From Gnetum montanum (lineage: Eukaryota > Streptophyta > Gnetopsida > Gnetales > Gnetaceae), in the NCBI GenBank assembly GCA_015680685.1, contig MNCI01034664.1:710068-774067 (forward strand): a stretch of 64,000 nt of DNA, written 5' to 3'. The notes below the pieces were generated by a model. That model did not search any database, was not told the DNA's origin, and worked only from the letters and a program-made list of their open reading frames with translations. This document shows, piece by piece, positions 10,244 to 21,110 of the stretch. Numbering within the stretch: the first letter of the stretch is position 1; each line of letters opens with the position of its first letter. The position numbers and the translations under genes are program-made.

Positions 10244-11808
10244 TGAAACACCGTGAAAATTGCTAGTCGGCCTCAGGCAAAGATTCACGATTCAGGCAAG
10301 AATACATGACCGAATTCCAGAAGGGAGAACAAGGTAGAGTAAGGCAAAGAGACGCGCAGCATCAAGTCTTCGATTTCCTTTGCAGATTTCCAATATCACT
10401 ATGTTTTATCTTTGTACGCTATATCACGCGATGTAGCGTAATGATGCTTAGCGTGATTCTGTTCAACATAGTCTAGTATCAGAAGACAACTTACTTCGGG
10501 ATCTAGAGAGGCTTAAGCAGCGTAATATGCGACTTATCGTAGATTTTGCTAAGTCTTTTGTCCAAGGCCGAGTTTACGCTCTGTTACGCACGGTAGCGTA
10601 ATGAGCTTTGAAAAAGTCAAAGAAAGTCCAAAAGAAGCGCAACAGATCAAACTCTTTTTCCTTTTCTTGCAGACAGATCACCTTACGCTTGTTACGCAAC
10701 GCAGCGTATCTCAGCGTAATGCATCGGCAAGCTAATAGTCATTTACGCTTCACTACGCTCGGCGGCGTAAGCGAGCGTAAAACAGCTTGAATCAATTGTT
10801 TTCATGCTTTGTTATGCTCTTGCACGTGACACAACGCGAATGAGCGTAATGTAGCCCAAAGTCAGCTGAGACATGCCCGATGCACATCTGTTATTCACGC
10901 GCACAATACGCAAATGAGCGTATTGTGCATGATCATAAAGTTCAACACAAAGATGGTTAGGTCAACGGCATGTCGAAAGGTTTGAAACACGTGTCATCAC
11001 GGCCAGACCTTCTCCACACGTCGTCAAACCTATAAATACTTCAGTTAGCGACAACATACAAGAGACGGAGACAAAAAGAACACAAAGACAAAAAAAAGAA
11101 GAAGAGAGAGCAGCACTTTGGCAATTTTTGACAGCATCACCTTCTAACAGAGGCAGAGCATATCTTGCTTGAGCATTGGCAGTGGGAGCAATTACCCCTT
11201 TGGCGAAAACACAACGTCCCCCATTGGTGATCGTCGGCAGTTTCGAGCAAAGACTACCTAAGGCAAAAGGAGCAGATCAAAGATCAAGAGATCATCTGGG
11301 GTGGTTTGTGAGTTTCTGTTGGTCAGAAGCAGTTGATCAATAGACGTCAGAACTTGACCTTCCTTGCATCCCATCTCTGGCCTACGAGGTAGATCGGACT
11401 CCATTCTATATCTCTGCTTAGACAGTTTTCCTTGTTATTTTATGTCTGCTTCACACAAGGCAATCAGAGTCTCCCCAGTGTAACGTGATATACCAAATAT
11501 TCATTTTTTTGGGTCAAAGCCATAGATCTTGAAGTCACGCATTCCTCTCGTGTTTGATTCTCTTTACCGTGTTAGCGTTATCGTCGTTGTAATTCATCTG
11601 CATCATTTTTCTCTCATTTTGAGATCCACGCGACATCCATAATCTCCATCGGTTTGCTGATTAGTAAGTCCCTATTTGATCGACAAGACCGTTCAGGGCG
11701 CCGCGGATTCGTTTTTCCAGCATAGCCCTCGCACGGATCCGTGGTTAAAACTGTGTACACGGAGTTTTGTTTGGTATTTTCCAGCTGCCGACATTTTCCG
11801 TCGTTACA
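10244..11808 (+). repeat. 3' LTR of the Tat-like element
   Basis: A 1565-bp direct repeat of 678-2256 with the same TG...CA ends, TATA box (11031-11038), TTACGC-rich U3 and A-rich leader. It is followed by ggttg, the right half of the target duplication. Confidence 0.92.
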
Positions 11809-14800
11809 GGTTGGGAAAACAACCCCAAGATAGTCCTCCATACACATGACTCATGCCAACCACTACCATGGTCCATTGTAACCATAATGTCCATTTCATG
11901 GGAAAGGATCAACCACGTTGCATCTTATAAGCTATCCTTCCCACTTTGAGAGATCAGACAAGCACCATTTTTTGAATACTTAGTTCAAGGAAGCATGTAG
12001 AATCACCTTTGAGGATAACCACAGTCATGAATTTTCTAAGGAACATCTAGGTTCCTAGAATCTGAATTTTCCTGCCATGCCAAGAATAACCGCAACTCAT
12101 GATCAACACCTTTCATTGGATTTTTGACCTCAAAGGGAAGATCCTTTTTGGGAGGTTTCTTCCATAGGCAAGTACAACAACCTAATTACATCGTATCCAT
12201 GATACATGCCCAAGTAGTCCACATAGCCAACAAAACCATATTGTCAAACCTCTACCAGCTAAGGGAAGACATAGATTCATAGGTCTTACCCACATTTGAT
12301 TCCACCTTAAGAACAACTTGAGAAGAAAAAGAGTTCATCCCTTAAAAGTTCACAAATAGGGAGTTTTGTTTCATCATAGAAGGTCTAGGTTTTCATTACC
12401 TATACACCAGTCCATTCCATTTATAACAATTGTGGTGCACAAGGCCACACAACTGCCTATTACCATCGGACCTAAACGACAAACACGAGAGTCGGCAAGA
12501 AGGTTTTGCCCATAGGAGGACTAGGTCCTTGGGATAATTTTACAATGAATGGGCTTCACCAACATCAACTACTAACTCAAAACAATACATGATTCATCCC
12601 TGAAGGGTTTATAATAAGAACGGTCTACCAAAGAACCCCAACAAGGAAGTTCCTCTGAAGCCCCAAAGCTGAGAGAGAGTACATAAGATCATGCCTTGCT
12701 TACAAGAGAAAAGATATATACATTTAGGCCACATCAACAACATGGCCTAACCAGGGAGATTCCATGAATTCAACCATGGTAACAACATCTTGTCTCTGAA
12801 AACAAGCCTCAAGAGTTCAAGAACATGGGACCATTACTTGGAACAAGTCCCAAACATCAACTGCTTCTAAATCCCATCTAGGAAACAATTGTCTCGATAC
12901 AAGTTGCATTATTATTTTAGGAATTGAAGAGGGTATCCATCGGAATGGAGAATGATTCCTCATAGAACTAAAGAATCACTGAGTAATGGAGTGCTCAATC
13001 ATGCTATCCCACTAGAGAGGTTAGGACATTGACATAATTCAACAATACACTAGAGAAATGGGATGATGTACTAGAAATATGGGGTGATACATCAAAGTAC
13101 ACTAAAGAGAGATGGGATGATACACCATAGCCTACAAAGCACCAATAAGTCCTGAGAAATGAGAGTGCACCATAGCCTTCAAAAGCACTAATAAGTCTCA
13201 AGTCATGAGAGTGCACCATAGTCCTCAAAAGCACCAATAAGTCTTGAGTCATGAGAGCACATCATAGCCCTCAAAAGCACCAATAAGTCCCCCCCAAGTC
13301 ATGAGAGCATAGGCTCATGTGTTGTCAAGCACATATAGGTCCACCATGCAAGGCCACCAAGAGAAGTCACAATTTGTGTAATTGTAACATCATTTATTCA
13401 AGGATGGACTACCATCCCAATGCTTGCAAAAATGACTCCAAGATTACATCCAACCATGGAAGAGGGAGTCTAGGTGTTGATACCTAGAACTCAACTCTAC
13501 CTTGCAGCCAGACATAACAACATCACTTTCGATTTGAATTTTTAGTCTACCATTGCATTTCACATGACCACCACAAACCGCCCGCTATTAAGATCAAGTT
13601 TATCAAACCAATTTATTTGAAATTCAGGCTACATTCCACCATTAATCACTTGTGAATAAGAATTTTTCCAATCAAGGAACCTGAAAGGAAGAGTTCCCAA
13701 AACTTATCCTGTCTCAAGAATTTTTACTAAAGGACATACCATCATGGCATGCGGATATCACCAAGAACACAAAGCATCAATTTGGAAGCACCTCGGGCAA
13801 GGACATGCCCTAGCCTTCTTATTACAACACTGTTCATCAACAATAGGATTTTCCATAGGGCTTTTAGTAGAATTACACATCAGGGCACAAAAGGTTGCTT
13901 ACAACATAGAGAGGAGGTTCTTCAAGGATGAGCACCAGGAAAACACTATACATCAAGCTTGGCCTTATCATTGGGTGTGGCACAAGCCTACAATAAGGGG
14001 ACAATTGATTCATGTAGGGAAATCCCTTCTAGTACTTTTGTGTGCATAAACTATTGAAACAAAATACATCACAACACTACATTATAAGCTTACACACTTG
14101 AGGATAGGAATGCATTTAGTGGCCATAATACATGACATCTAGGAATGCTACATAGGCCTAGAAGGCTATAGGACAAACTAACTTAGCCCATCCTAAGCTA
14201 AAGGGTTTAGGCCACCAAGAGCACACCAAAGATGCACCATGCTATTATGAGAAAAACCTATCTTTGTCTTTTCACATACACGAACATCTTTCACACTGCA
14301 TCCACTACATGACTACCATCAAATGAAAATGAACCGAGACACAAATGCAACGATCAATCAATGTAAGACGCCAATTGAGAATCCACCACCTGCCATAGTG
14401 GGACCTCAAGGCATTGGCCACTCTAAGACTAGTAGTATCTAGCATGGCTAAGGATACTATTCTATGCCATTTGCTAATCCAATATCTGCAAGGTCTAGGA
14501 CATACCACCATCCTCTGTTAATGCTCACCTAGCATTGAGAGGCAAACAAATCATGATGTACTAGTTGCTCCACCACAGCAAGGGTATTGATAAATCCTCA
14601 ACCCAATGTTTGGATTCCAAGACCAAATAGCCAATTCATGAAGGCCTCACGAGCACACATCTTCCCCATAGACATAGTGCTCACAAAATCAATTGAGGTC
14701 ACCACTAGTTGCATCTTTGTACCTATGTTGCCTACAAGGTCGAAACAATAGCTCAAAAACAAAGGAGTTAGCAAGAACATGATTAGCACATCAACCTCAT

Positions 14801-16190
14801 ATAAAACCATCAAGCATGATCACACAATAGAGAAATATCAATCTCATAACATCATAGAGAGCAAGACCTCAACAACACACATAGAGATTAATCATGCAAA
14901 ACATGATGGGTTAATTAGATACACTAACACAAAAGAATTTTTAATGAGGCACACTAAGAGAGAGAGAGAATTAGAACACTCTCAAAATTCCAAGATTTGC
15001 ATACAACAAATGTTCCTAGCCACTAACACTAGTTTTCACTAGGATCAAAATCTTAACAAATTCATAAGAGACATGGGAAATAGAAATTTTTTATCTCAAC
15101 ATGAACATAAGGAAGGAGACCAAGGTCTAGCCAATAATAGGTCTCAACAAAGCTCCAATTCTCACCATGAAGAGCAAGATCAGAGAGGATGCATCCATAT
15201 GGAAAACTCTCATCAAGAGAGGTAATGTCTCAACAAGAGCTAATAATAGGATGACCTACTTCGAAAGGTCTCCAAATAAAAATGCCCAAAGAAATGTCAA
15301 CAACCAAAGAAGTGATGCCAAGAACCCAAAGGCAACAAAACAAGCTCCAATGAGGAAACATAACACATGAAAAATCTGCAACAAGAGCAATCATGCCCGA
15401 AGCACAAGAGGTTATCAAAATAAGGACCATAAAAATTTGGTCTTGGGATGGCACACATGGCCTCAAAATGCATCCTCAATAATCCCAACAAAATATCCTC
15501 GAGTTTCTTACAAAATATTGGAAAGGTATGGGATTATTAACTGAATGACCATTGATGGTGGAATGGGTTGACTAACTCAATGTGCCTAGTGAACGGATCA
15601 ACAATACAATATATGACAACCTTAGTGTTCATGACCACAACAGTGAACATTGTACATAATGACATCCAGTCTTATTTGGAAGCTGGAAGAGAAGAAGGAG
15701 AGAGAGAGAAAAGAATAAGACATGTTGTTGCCGATGCCAATATTGCATCTTCCATTGTTCGCCCATAGCCATGCCACCAATCTTGCTCCTTTTGCAAACA
15801 TTCTAGTTCCAGTCCATCCTGAGTGTTTCCTCCAGGTCCAGTCCATTATTGTATGATCATCATCTACACACACAACACAATCACAAATGAGCGAGGTAGA
15901 TATCTCACAATGTAATTGATACCTTGCCTTGATGTAAAGTGCATTGGCTGAGTTGTGGTTATGGCAGATACTGATTCTGGAGTTTTAACACTAGAGACTA
16001 CCTCAGGTGTAGGGGTTAGGAAAAAGTGAAAAATCTTGTGCCCAAGCCCCCATGACTAAGAGCAAACCTTCGGTAGTGAAAGGGTGGACAAAGATAAGGA
16101 ATAAGAAAGGTGAAGAAAAAGTAACAATGGAAACACCAATAAAATGGATATCATAGATGGGGATGAAACAAAAAGTTGTTGATTACAGGA
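11809..16190. other. Region without recognisable genes
   Basis: I see no domain, RNA gene or LTR end here. Frames of up to about 100 codons (for example 13744-14049 plus) carry no recognisable motif and look random. Near 15505-15545 about 40 bp resemble the sequence next to the 3' LTR of element C (52780-52820), so old transposon remnants may be present. Confidence 0.5.
13120..13310. repeat. 46-bp tandem repeat, four copies
   Basis: Four head-to-tail copies of a 46-bp unit with core caccatagcc-tcaaaagcac-aataagtc start at about 13120, 13168, 13214 and 13260. The last copy has an expanded C-run. Diverged half-units precede it from 13060. Confidence 0.8.
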
Positions 16191-17480
16191 AATGTTTAAG
16201 GAAAAGAAGTTAACCAATGCACCAAAAAGGAATGCCAGTGGGTCCTTCCCAAAGTAGGCTTATGCCTTTAGTGCCCTAATCGACCCACAGACCAAAGAGT
16301 CCGTAGGCTCTAGGAATGTCAATTGGAAGCAAGAGTTAAAAAATTACCCATAAGAAATTACCAAGGAAGAACAATGCATCAACCAAGATATAGACTAATG
16401 ATTAAACCAATAATGAGGTGAGAAATGGAAAATAAAGGTGGAGAGTAGAGAATGGAGTGGAAACCCAAGAACAAGGTTGTGTAAAGTCCCTTGTGTTTTT
16501 CATGGTTAATGTGATCGAGTAGAACTCATTCCAAATCCAGACTCAACAATCCACATTCAGTGACCTCGCATCAACACATTTGACTAGCCCATCCCCTTGA
16601 AGTAATAAAAATGTCTCTACCAAAAGTCACCACCATTCCGAGAAGAGCGAGATGGAGAACCAATAAGCAAGAAGGGGCCTTAGTTAGAGGGAACCTTTAG
16701 GCATGTGTAACATGTCTTTCCAGTGCTATAACTAGGCCATGTAACCCAAGATCATTATTGTGTCTAAGGGGTGTGCTTTGAATTCTCAATGTTTTTTTTT
16801 GTGTGAGAACCACACCATGCAAAGACTTATTTTTATGTACTCAACTTCCGGTAATTTGGTGAATGATCAGAATGGCAGAAAACCCAAAGAAAAAGCATCC
16901 AAGAACTCAAGAAAATAGCTAGTAAAAATGCATAAAATTCCTTTGAAGTCACACCCTTTTCATCCTTTGAGTCTTTCCTTAGTTTGAGAAATACCTAATC
17001 ACCAATTTGTTAATAGTTTTATTAAAGAAAGGGACTATACCATTCCAAGCCAAGGGAGACGATAGGATTTTATGGATGCATGAACGATGTGGACTCATTG
17101 CCTGTTTAATCAAAAGAACCATATCTTAATTATCAACATCATACTTCAAAGGTAAAATCCAAACATTAGCAATTAATATGATATTATTCATACCACCATC
17201 ATGAATACCTATTAGGTGACGAAAAAAATAAAGTAATCACACAAAGAAATGGTAAAAATGTAAATGATGGTGTAAAACAAAAAAAAAGAAGATTAAAGAA
17301 GCGTGAAAAAAAAATGGGTAAAAAAAATATGTAAAAAAATAATTTAGAAAGAACTAAGGGTCTTTAATAATTAGCAAGGGTGGCCATCTCCCCCATGACT
17401 GAATTGGAAGGAGGAAATCCGAAATAATGAGCAAGGCTACCCACTTACGGAGGTAGCATGTGTTCTAGCTGACCTAAACT
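16190..17480 (-). other. Conserved non-coding block after integrase, element A
   Basis: The same block occurs in B (25740-27080) and C (57240-58450). Landmarks are gtgggtccttccca-agtaggct (16231), a T-rich tract on the sense strand (17220-17360) and ccatctcccccatgactga (17390). No open frame is shared between copies. Confidence 0.65.
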
Positions 17481-17499
17481 CATGGAAAGGTTTTTTTTA

Positions 17500-18640
17500 T
17501 TGCACATTGACTAACAGTCTCTTATCTGGGCTCTCAGGTTTATATATGGTCATGGCCCTTGAAGGAAAAGTTGCATAGATAATGTAAGGTCCTTCCCACA
17601 ATGTTTGAAATTTGGTATGTTGTGACACATGTGTGGGGTTCCAATAGAGAACCTTATATCCTGGATGGTACTTAACTCTCCTAATTTTTAGGTCATAACG
17701 TTATTTATAAATGCCTTGTGCAACTCATTAGATGATAGGGTAGCTAGTCGGTTCTCATCTAGCAACTTAAGAGTTATCAACCTTTGTTTTTGTGCTAGAT
17801 TGAGGTCAAGGTTGAGGTCACATGTTGTGGCTAGTGTACGGAGCTTAGTTTGGATAAGGAGCATTGGAAGTTTTCCATACACTAACTCATAGGGAGAGTA
17901 GCCTATAGGGAGTTTCCACATGGAGCGGTATGCCCAAAGAGCATCATTCAGTTTAGTGCTCCAGTCTCGCCTATACTTGCTAATGGTTAATATCTTAGTA
18001 ATCTTTCTGTTGGTGACCTTGGCTTGACCATTTTCTTAGGGGTGTTATGGTGTAGTTAATTTATGCTCAACCCCTAAGTGTTGCATTAACTTCCAAAAAG
18101 TTGCACTTGTAAAGTGTGTACCATTATTTGAGATAAGTGCATGTAGCACACCAAACCTGTTGATGACTTGTTGTTGGACAAATCATGCAGCTGTAGATGA
18201 GGTGCAATCTTTAACAGTAGCCACTTCAACCCATTTTGTTAAGTAGTCTACGGAAACTATGATGTAAGCTTTTCCATTGGACATTGGTTTAATGGGCCCC
18301 ATGAAATTGATTCCCCAAATGTCGAAGGGTTCTAATGGTTGAATCCATTGTTGTGAACCCTTCATTCTAATAGTCATTCCCCCATCACGTTGACAGTGCT
18401 CACAAGATTGGACGAATTGATGGATGTCTCGGAATAAGGTAGGTTAATAGTACCCTGTGAGCAAGATCTTAATGGCTATTTTTCTCCCAACATAATGACC
18501 CCCACAAGGGCCCTCATGAGCATCTTGGAGAACTCTTAGTTGATCTCTATTGGGAACACACCATCAAACCAAGCTATTTGAACATACTTTATAAAGTTGT
18601 CCATTCATCTCCATAAAGTACTTGGCTCTGTGAAGAAACT
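17500..18640 (-). pseudogene. int: Integrase of element A with all three catalytic residues replaced
   Basis: The zinc domain (H...H...C-x2-C, about 18560-18390) is followed by the core. The positions of the DD35E triad are clear from context: WGI-N-FMGP (codon 18306-18308), IS-N-NGTHF (18126-18128) and NGQA-K-VT (18018-18020), with 35 residues between the second and third. Each change equals one G-to-A step from the expected Asp, Asp and Glu codons. The C-terminal part (17921-17688) with WAYRS and SPYELVYGK is well kept. Stops also occur in the core. This protein could not have integrase activity. Confidence 0.85.
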
Positions 18641-18749
18641 GTTGTTTCTTCTTAAGGTCTAAGTCTTATGGTGTTTGTTGGGTAAGGAGATAGGTTAGAA
18701 TGCTACTATACCAATTTGTCTCTATGGGTGATTGGACATTCACTACAAT

Positions 18750-20100
18750 GGCAAAGAGGAACTCATCAGGGAAGTGATTGGAAATAGGATACTCATCCTC
18801 TTTGTTGTCCCAGCGCAACCAAGATAACTGATCGGCAACTACATTCTCAGTGCCTTTATGATCGATCATCGTTAGATCGAACTCTTGTAGGATTACCAGC
18901 CATCGTATAATATGGGGGCTTACCATTGGCTTATTCATGAGAAATCAGATTACACTATGATCTATGTGTATGAATACTTTGTATCCTAATACATAGTGCC
19001 TAAATTTTTCTAGTGGAAACACTACAACCATTAATTCTTTTTCTGTAGTAGTGTAGTTAAGTTGTGCACCAGCTATACTTCTACTTGCACAGTGGATGTA
19101 ATAAGGGCGTTTTTGATCATCTAACTATGTAAATATAGCTCCTAAGGCATAGTTGGACGCATTAGTCATGACATGGAACGGTCTAGACCAGTTAGGAGCT
19201 TGTAAAATGGGTGTTTCTACCAGCTTCTGCTTCAAAGCTTGGAAAGCTAGTTTGCATTCCCTAGTCCACTTGAAGGGTATGTCCTTTTTCGTTAGCTCTA
19301 CCAATGGTTTGGAAATCTTCAAAAAGTTCTTTATGAATCTCTTATAGTAGCCAGTGTGTCCAAGGAATGATTGAATATCCTTGATAGTTTTTGGTTGAGG
19401 GGTAATTCCTTGGATGACCTTGATTTTCTTAGGGTCTACCTCTATCCCTACATGTGAAATTTTATGTCCAAGTACTACACCTTCTTGGACCATTAAATGG
19501 CTTTTTTGCTAGTTGAGCCTTAGATTAGTCTCTACACATATTTTTAGCACTTGCTCTAACTGATCCAAGGGTTGATCAAAACTTGCTCCATAAGTGGAGA
19601 ATTCATCCATAAAGACTTCCACACCATTTCCTATCTACTGCTGGAATATGCTTAGAACTAAGCGTTGAAACATGGTAGGGGCATTGCATAAGCCAAACGA
19701 CATATTTTTATATGCAAATGTTCCCCAAGGACTGGTGAATGTAGTTTTGGCTTGGTCTTTTGGGGCTATTTGTATTTGGTTATATCTGCTATAGCCATCC
19801 AAAAAAATATAATAGCGATGCCCTGCAATTGTATCTAAGACTTGGTCAACAAATGGTAATGGAAAGTGATCTTTGAATGTTGCAATGTTTAGCAGCCTAA
19901 AATCTATGCACACCCTTCATTTGCCTCCCTTTTTAGGCATGATTACTAAGGGGCTAACCCATTCGCTATCAATAATGGGGTATATAAACCCAACCTTTAG
20001 AGGCTGTTTGATTTCTTCTTTTACTACTTGCTTCAACTTTGGGTTCAATTGCCTCTGTGGTTGTTTTCGAGGTTTCATGGAGGAGTTAGTGTAAATCCTA
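18750..20100 (-). pseudogene. pol: Reverse transcriptase and RNase H of element A
   Basis: RT motifs in order on the minus strand: a PLVIMPKKGGK-type start (about 19940), CIDFRLLN, DHFPLPFVDQ, FLDGYSRYNQI, SPWGTFAYKNMSFGLCNAP (19913-19635), then the polymerase box at 19602-19613, which reads F-M-D-E instead of F-M-D-D. The thumb (VLGHKIS, PKTIKDIQSFLGH) follows. RNase H starts at about 19180 (TNASNYALGA) and runs to about 18800 (DHKGTENVVADQLS). Stops include TAG and TGA codons at places where Trp, Gln or Arg are expected. The altered polymerase box alone would disable this copy. Confidence 0.88.
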
Positions 20101-20399
20101 TGTTGGCATATCCTAGGATCTATTCTAGTTAATTTCGAATATGACCAAGCAAAGGCTTTTGACCACTTGTTTATTACTTAGAGAAGACTTTCTTTTTGTT
20201 GCGGATCAAGTCTTGCGTTGATGATTACTAATTTTCCATTCTTAAGGAATGTGTATTCCATACTAGTGGGCAATGGTTTTAGCTCTAGGGGATCTTGTTT
20301 AAAGTTCTTGGGAATTTCCAACTTCCCCCAGTTGATGTTTTCTAAGTTAGGACTAGGAAGTTGGCGGTGGACTTACTCTAATGCATTAATGCTATTTAT

Positions 20400-20640
20400 A
20401 TAAGTCCAAGTCAAACCCTCAGTTACCTCCATGCATATAAGCGAGCTGCTTTCTTGATCAACTATCAGCCACTGGGTATCTTCTTGTCATGTGGCTGCTA
20501 CATACAGGCACCTTTGTATGTTGATTGTTTGTGCACACTGATTGCATGCAGATAATGCTAAGATTTTCACAACCCATGATCTCTGCATGCAATTGCACCT
20601 TGTGTCACTGTATGTGATGCATGAAACCTTCTTCTTCTTG
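20400..20640 (-). pseudogene. Cys-containing linker between protease and RT, element A
   Basis: A stretch with conserved Cys positions (pattern D-x-R-C-N-C, C-x2-C, then DTQWL) sits just after the protease. Similar stretches occur in B (30110-30270) and in C (58490-58690). I do not recognise it as a named domain. Confidence 0.55.
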
Positions 20641-20649
20641 ATCTTTCCA

Positions 20650-21110
20650 AAAGTGTTTTCCTTAGATATTTCTAGGGAAAAATCTCAGATACCTAGGCGC
20701 ACATCGATAGTGCTTAGCCATGCCTTTCCCATTATGATTGGGAAGTCCCCCTTACTATTATTCACTTGGATCACCAAGAAGTTAGCTGGATACAACCACC
20801 CACAAATAGTGGTAACAATGTCCTCCACTAACCCTAAGGGGAAAGTGATGGATTGGTCAGCTAACTCTAAATGGACATTGCTCTTTTTCAATGGGGGCAG
20901 GTTCTAGGCCTTATACATTTCTTGGGATATTAGGTTGACACCGGAACCTGAATCCAAAAGAGCTTTGCATGGATCATTCCCAACGATTTGTAGATAGATT
21001 AGGGGACTCCCAGGATCAGAGAATTGCCTAGGAAGATGGCTAGCTTTGATCCAATCAGTAATGGCATGTGTTAACATGATCGTATGCATTGAATGTAGTG
21101 TTAAGTTCAA
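20650..21110 (-). pseudogene. pro: Aspartic protease of element A
   Basis: Retroviral-type protease that would cut the polyprotein. The active site reads ALLDSGSGVNLIS with the catalytic D-S-G intact (about 20945-20925), and the second conserved region reads FPIIMGKAWLSTID (about 20740). A single TAG near 20893 breaks it. Upstream, the frame enters from gag after a stop at about 21126; the gag frame ends at 21107 in another phase. Confidence 0.85.

Larger units (their letters stand above)
678..11808 (+). mobile_element. Tat-like Ty3/gypsy LTR retrotransposon, complete but lacking RT
   Basis: An 11.1-kb element bounded by two long direct repeats (678-2256 and 10244-11808), both starting TGAAACAC and ending GTTACA. 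The flanking 5-mers are ggtta (673-677) and ggttg (11809-11813), a target duplication with one mismatch. The internal order is gag, protease, RNase H, integrase and a 3' region with repeats. The gag zinc motif, the RNase H style and the repeat-bearing 3' region fit the Tat lineage. RT is absent, and about fifteen in-frame stops interrupt gag and pol, so this copy cannot move by itself. By eye the two LTRs differ at some 25-30 positions in the first 600 bases, mostly transitions, so the insertion is old but younger than A and B. Confidence 0.9.

Noticed and set aside
13744-14049. A 101-codon open frame as a possible gene
   Set aside because: No recognisable motif, no similarity to neighbours, and a length expected by chance in this much sequence.
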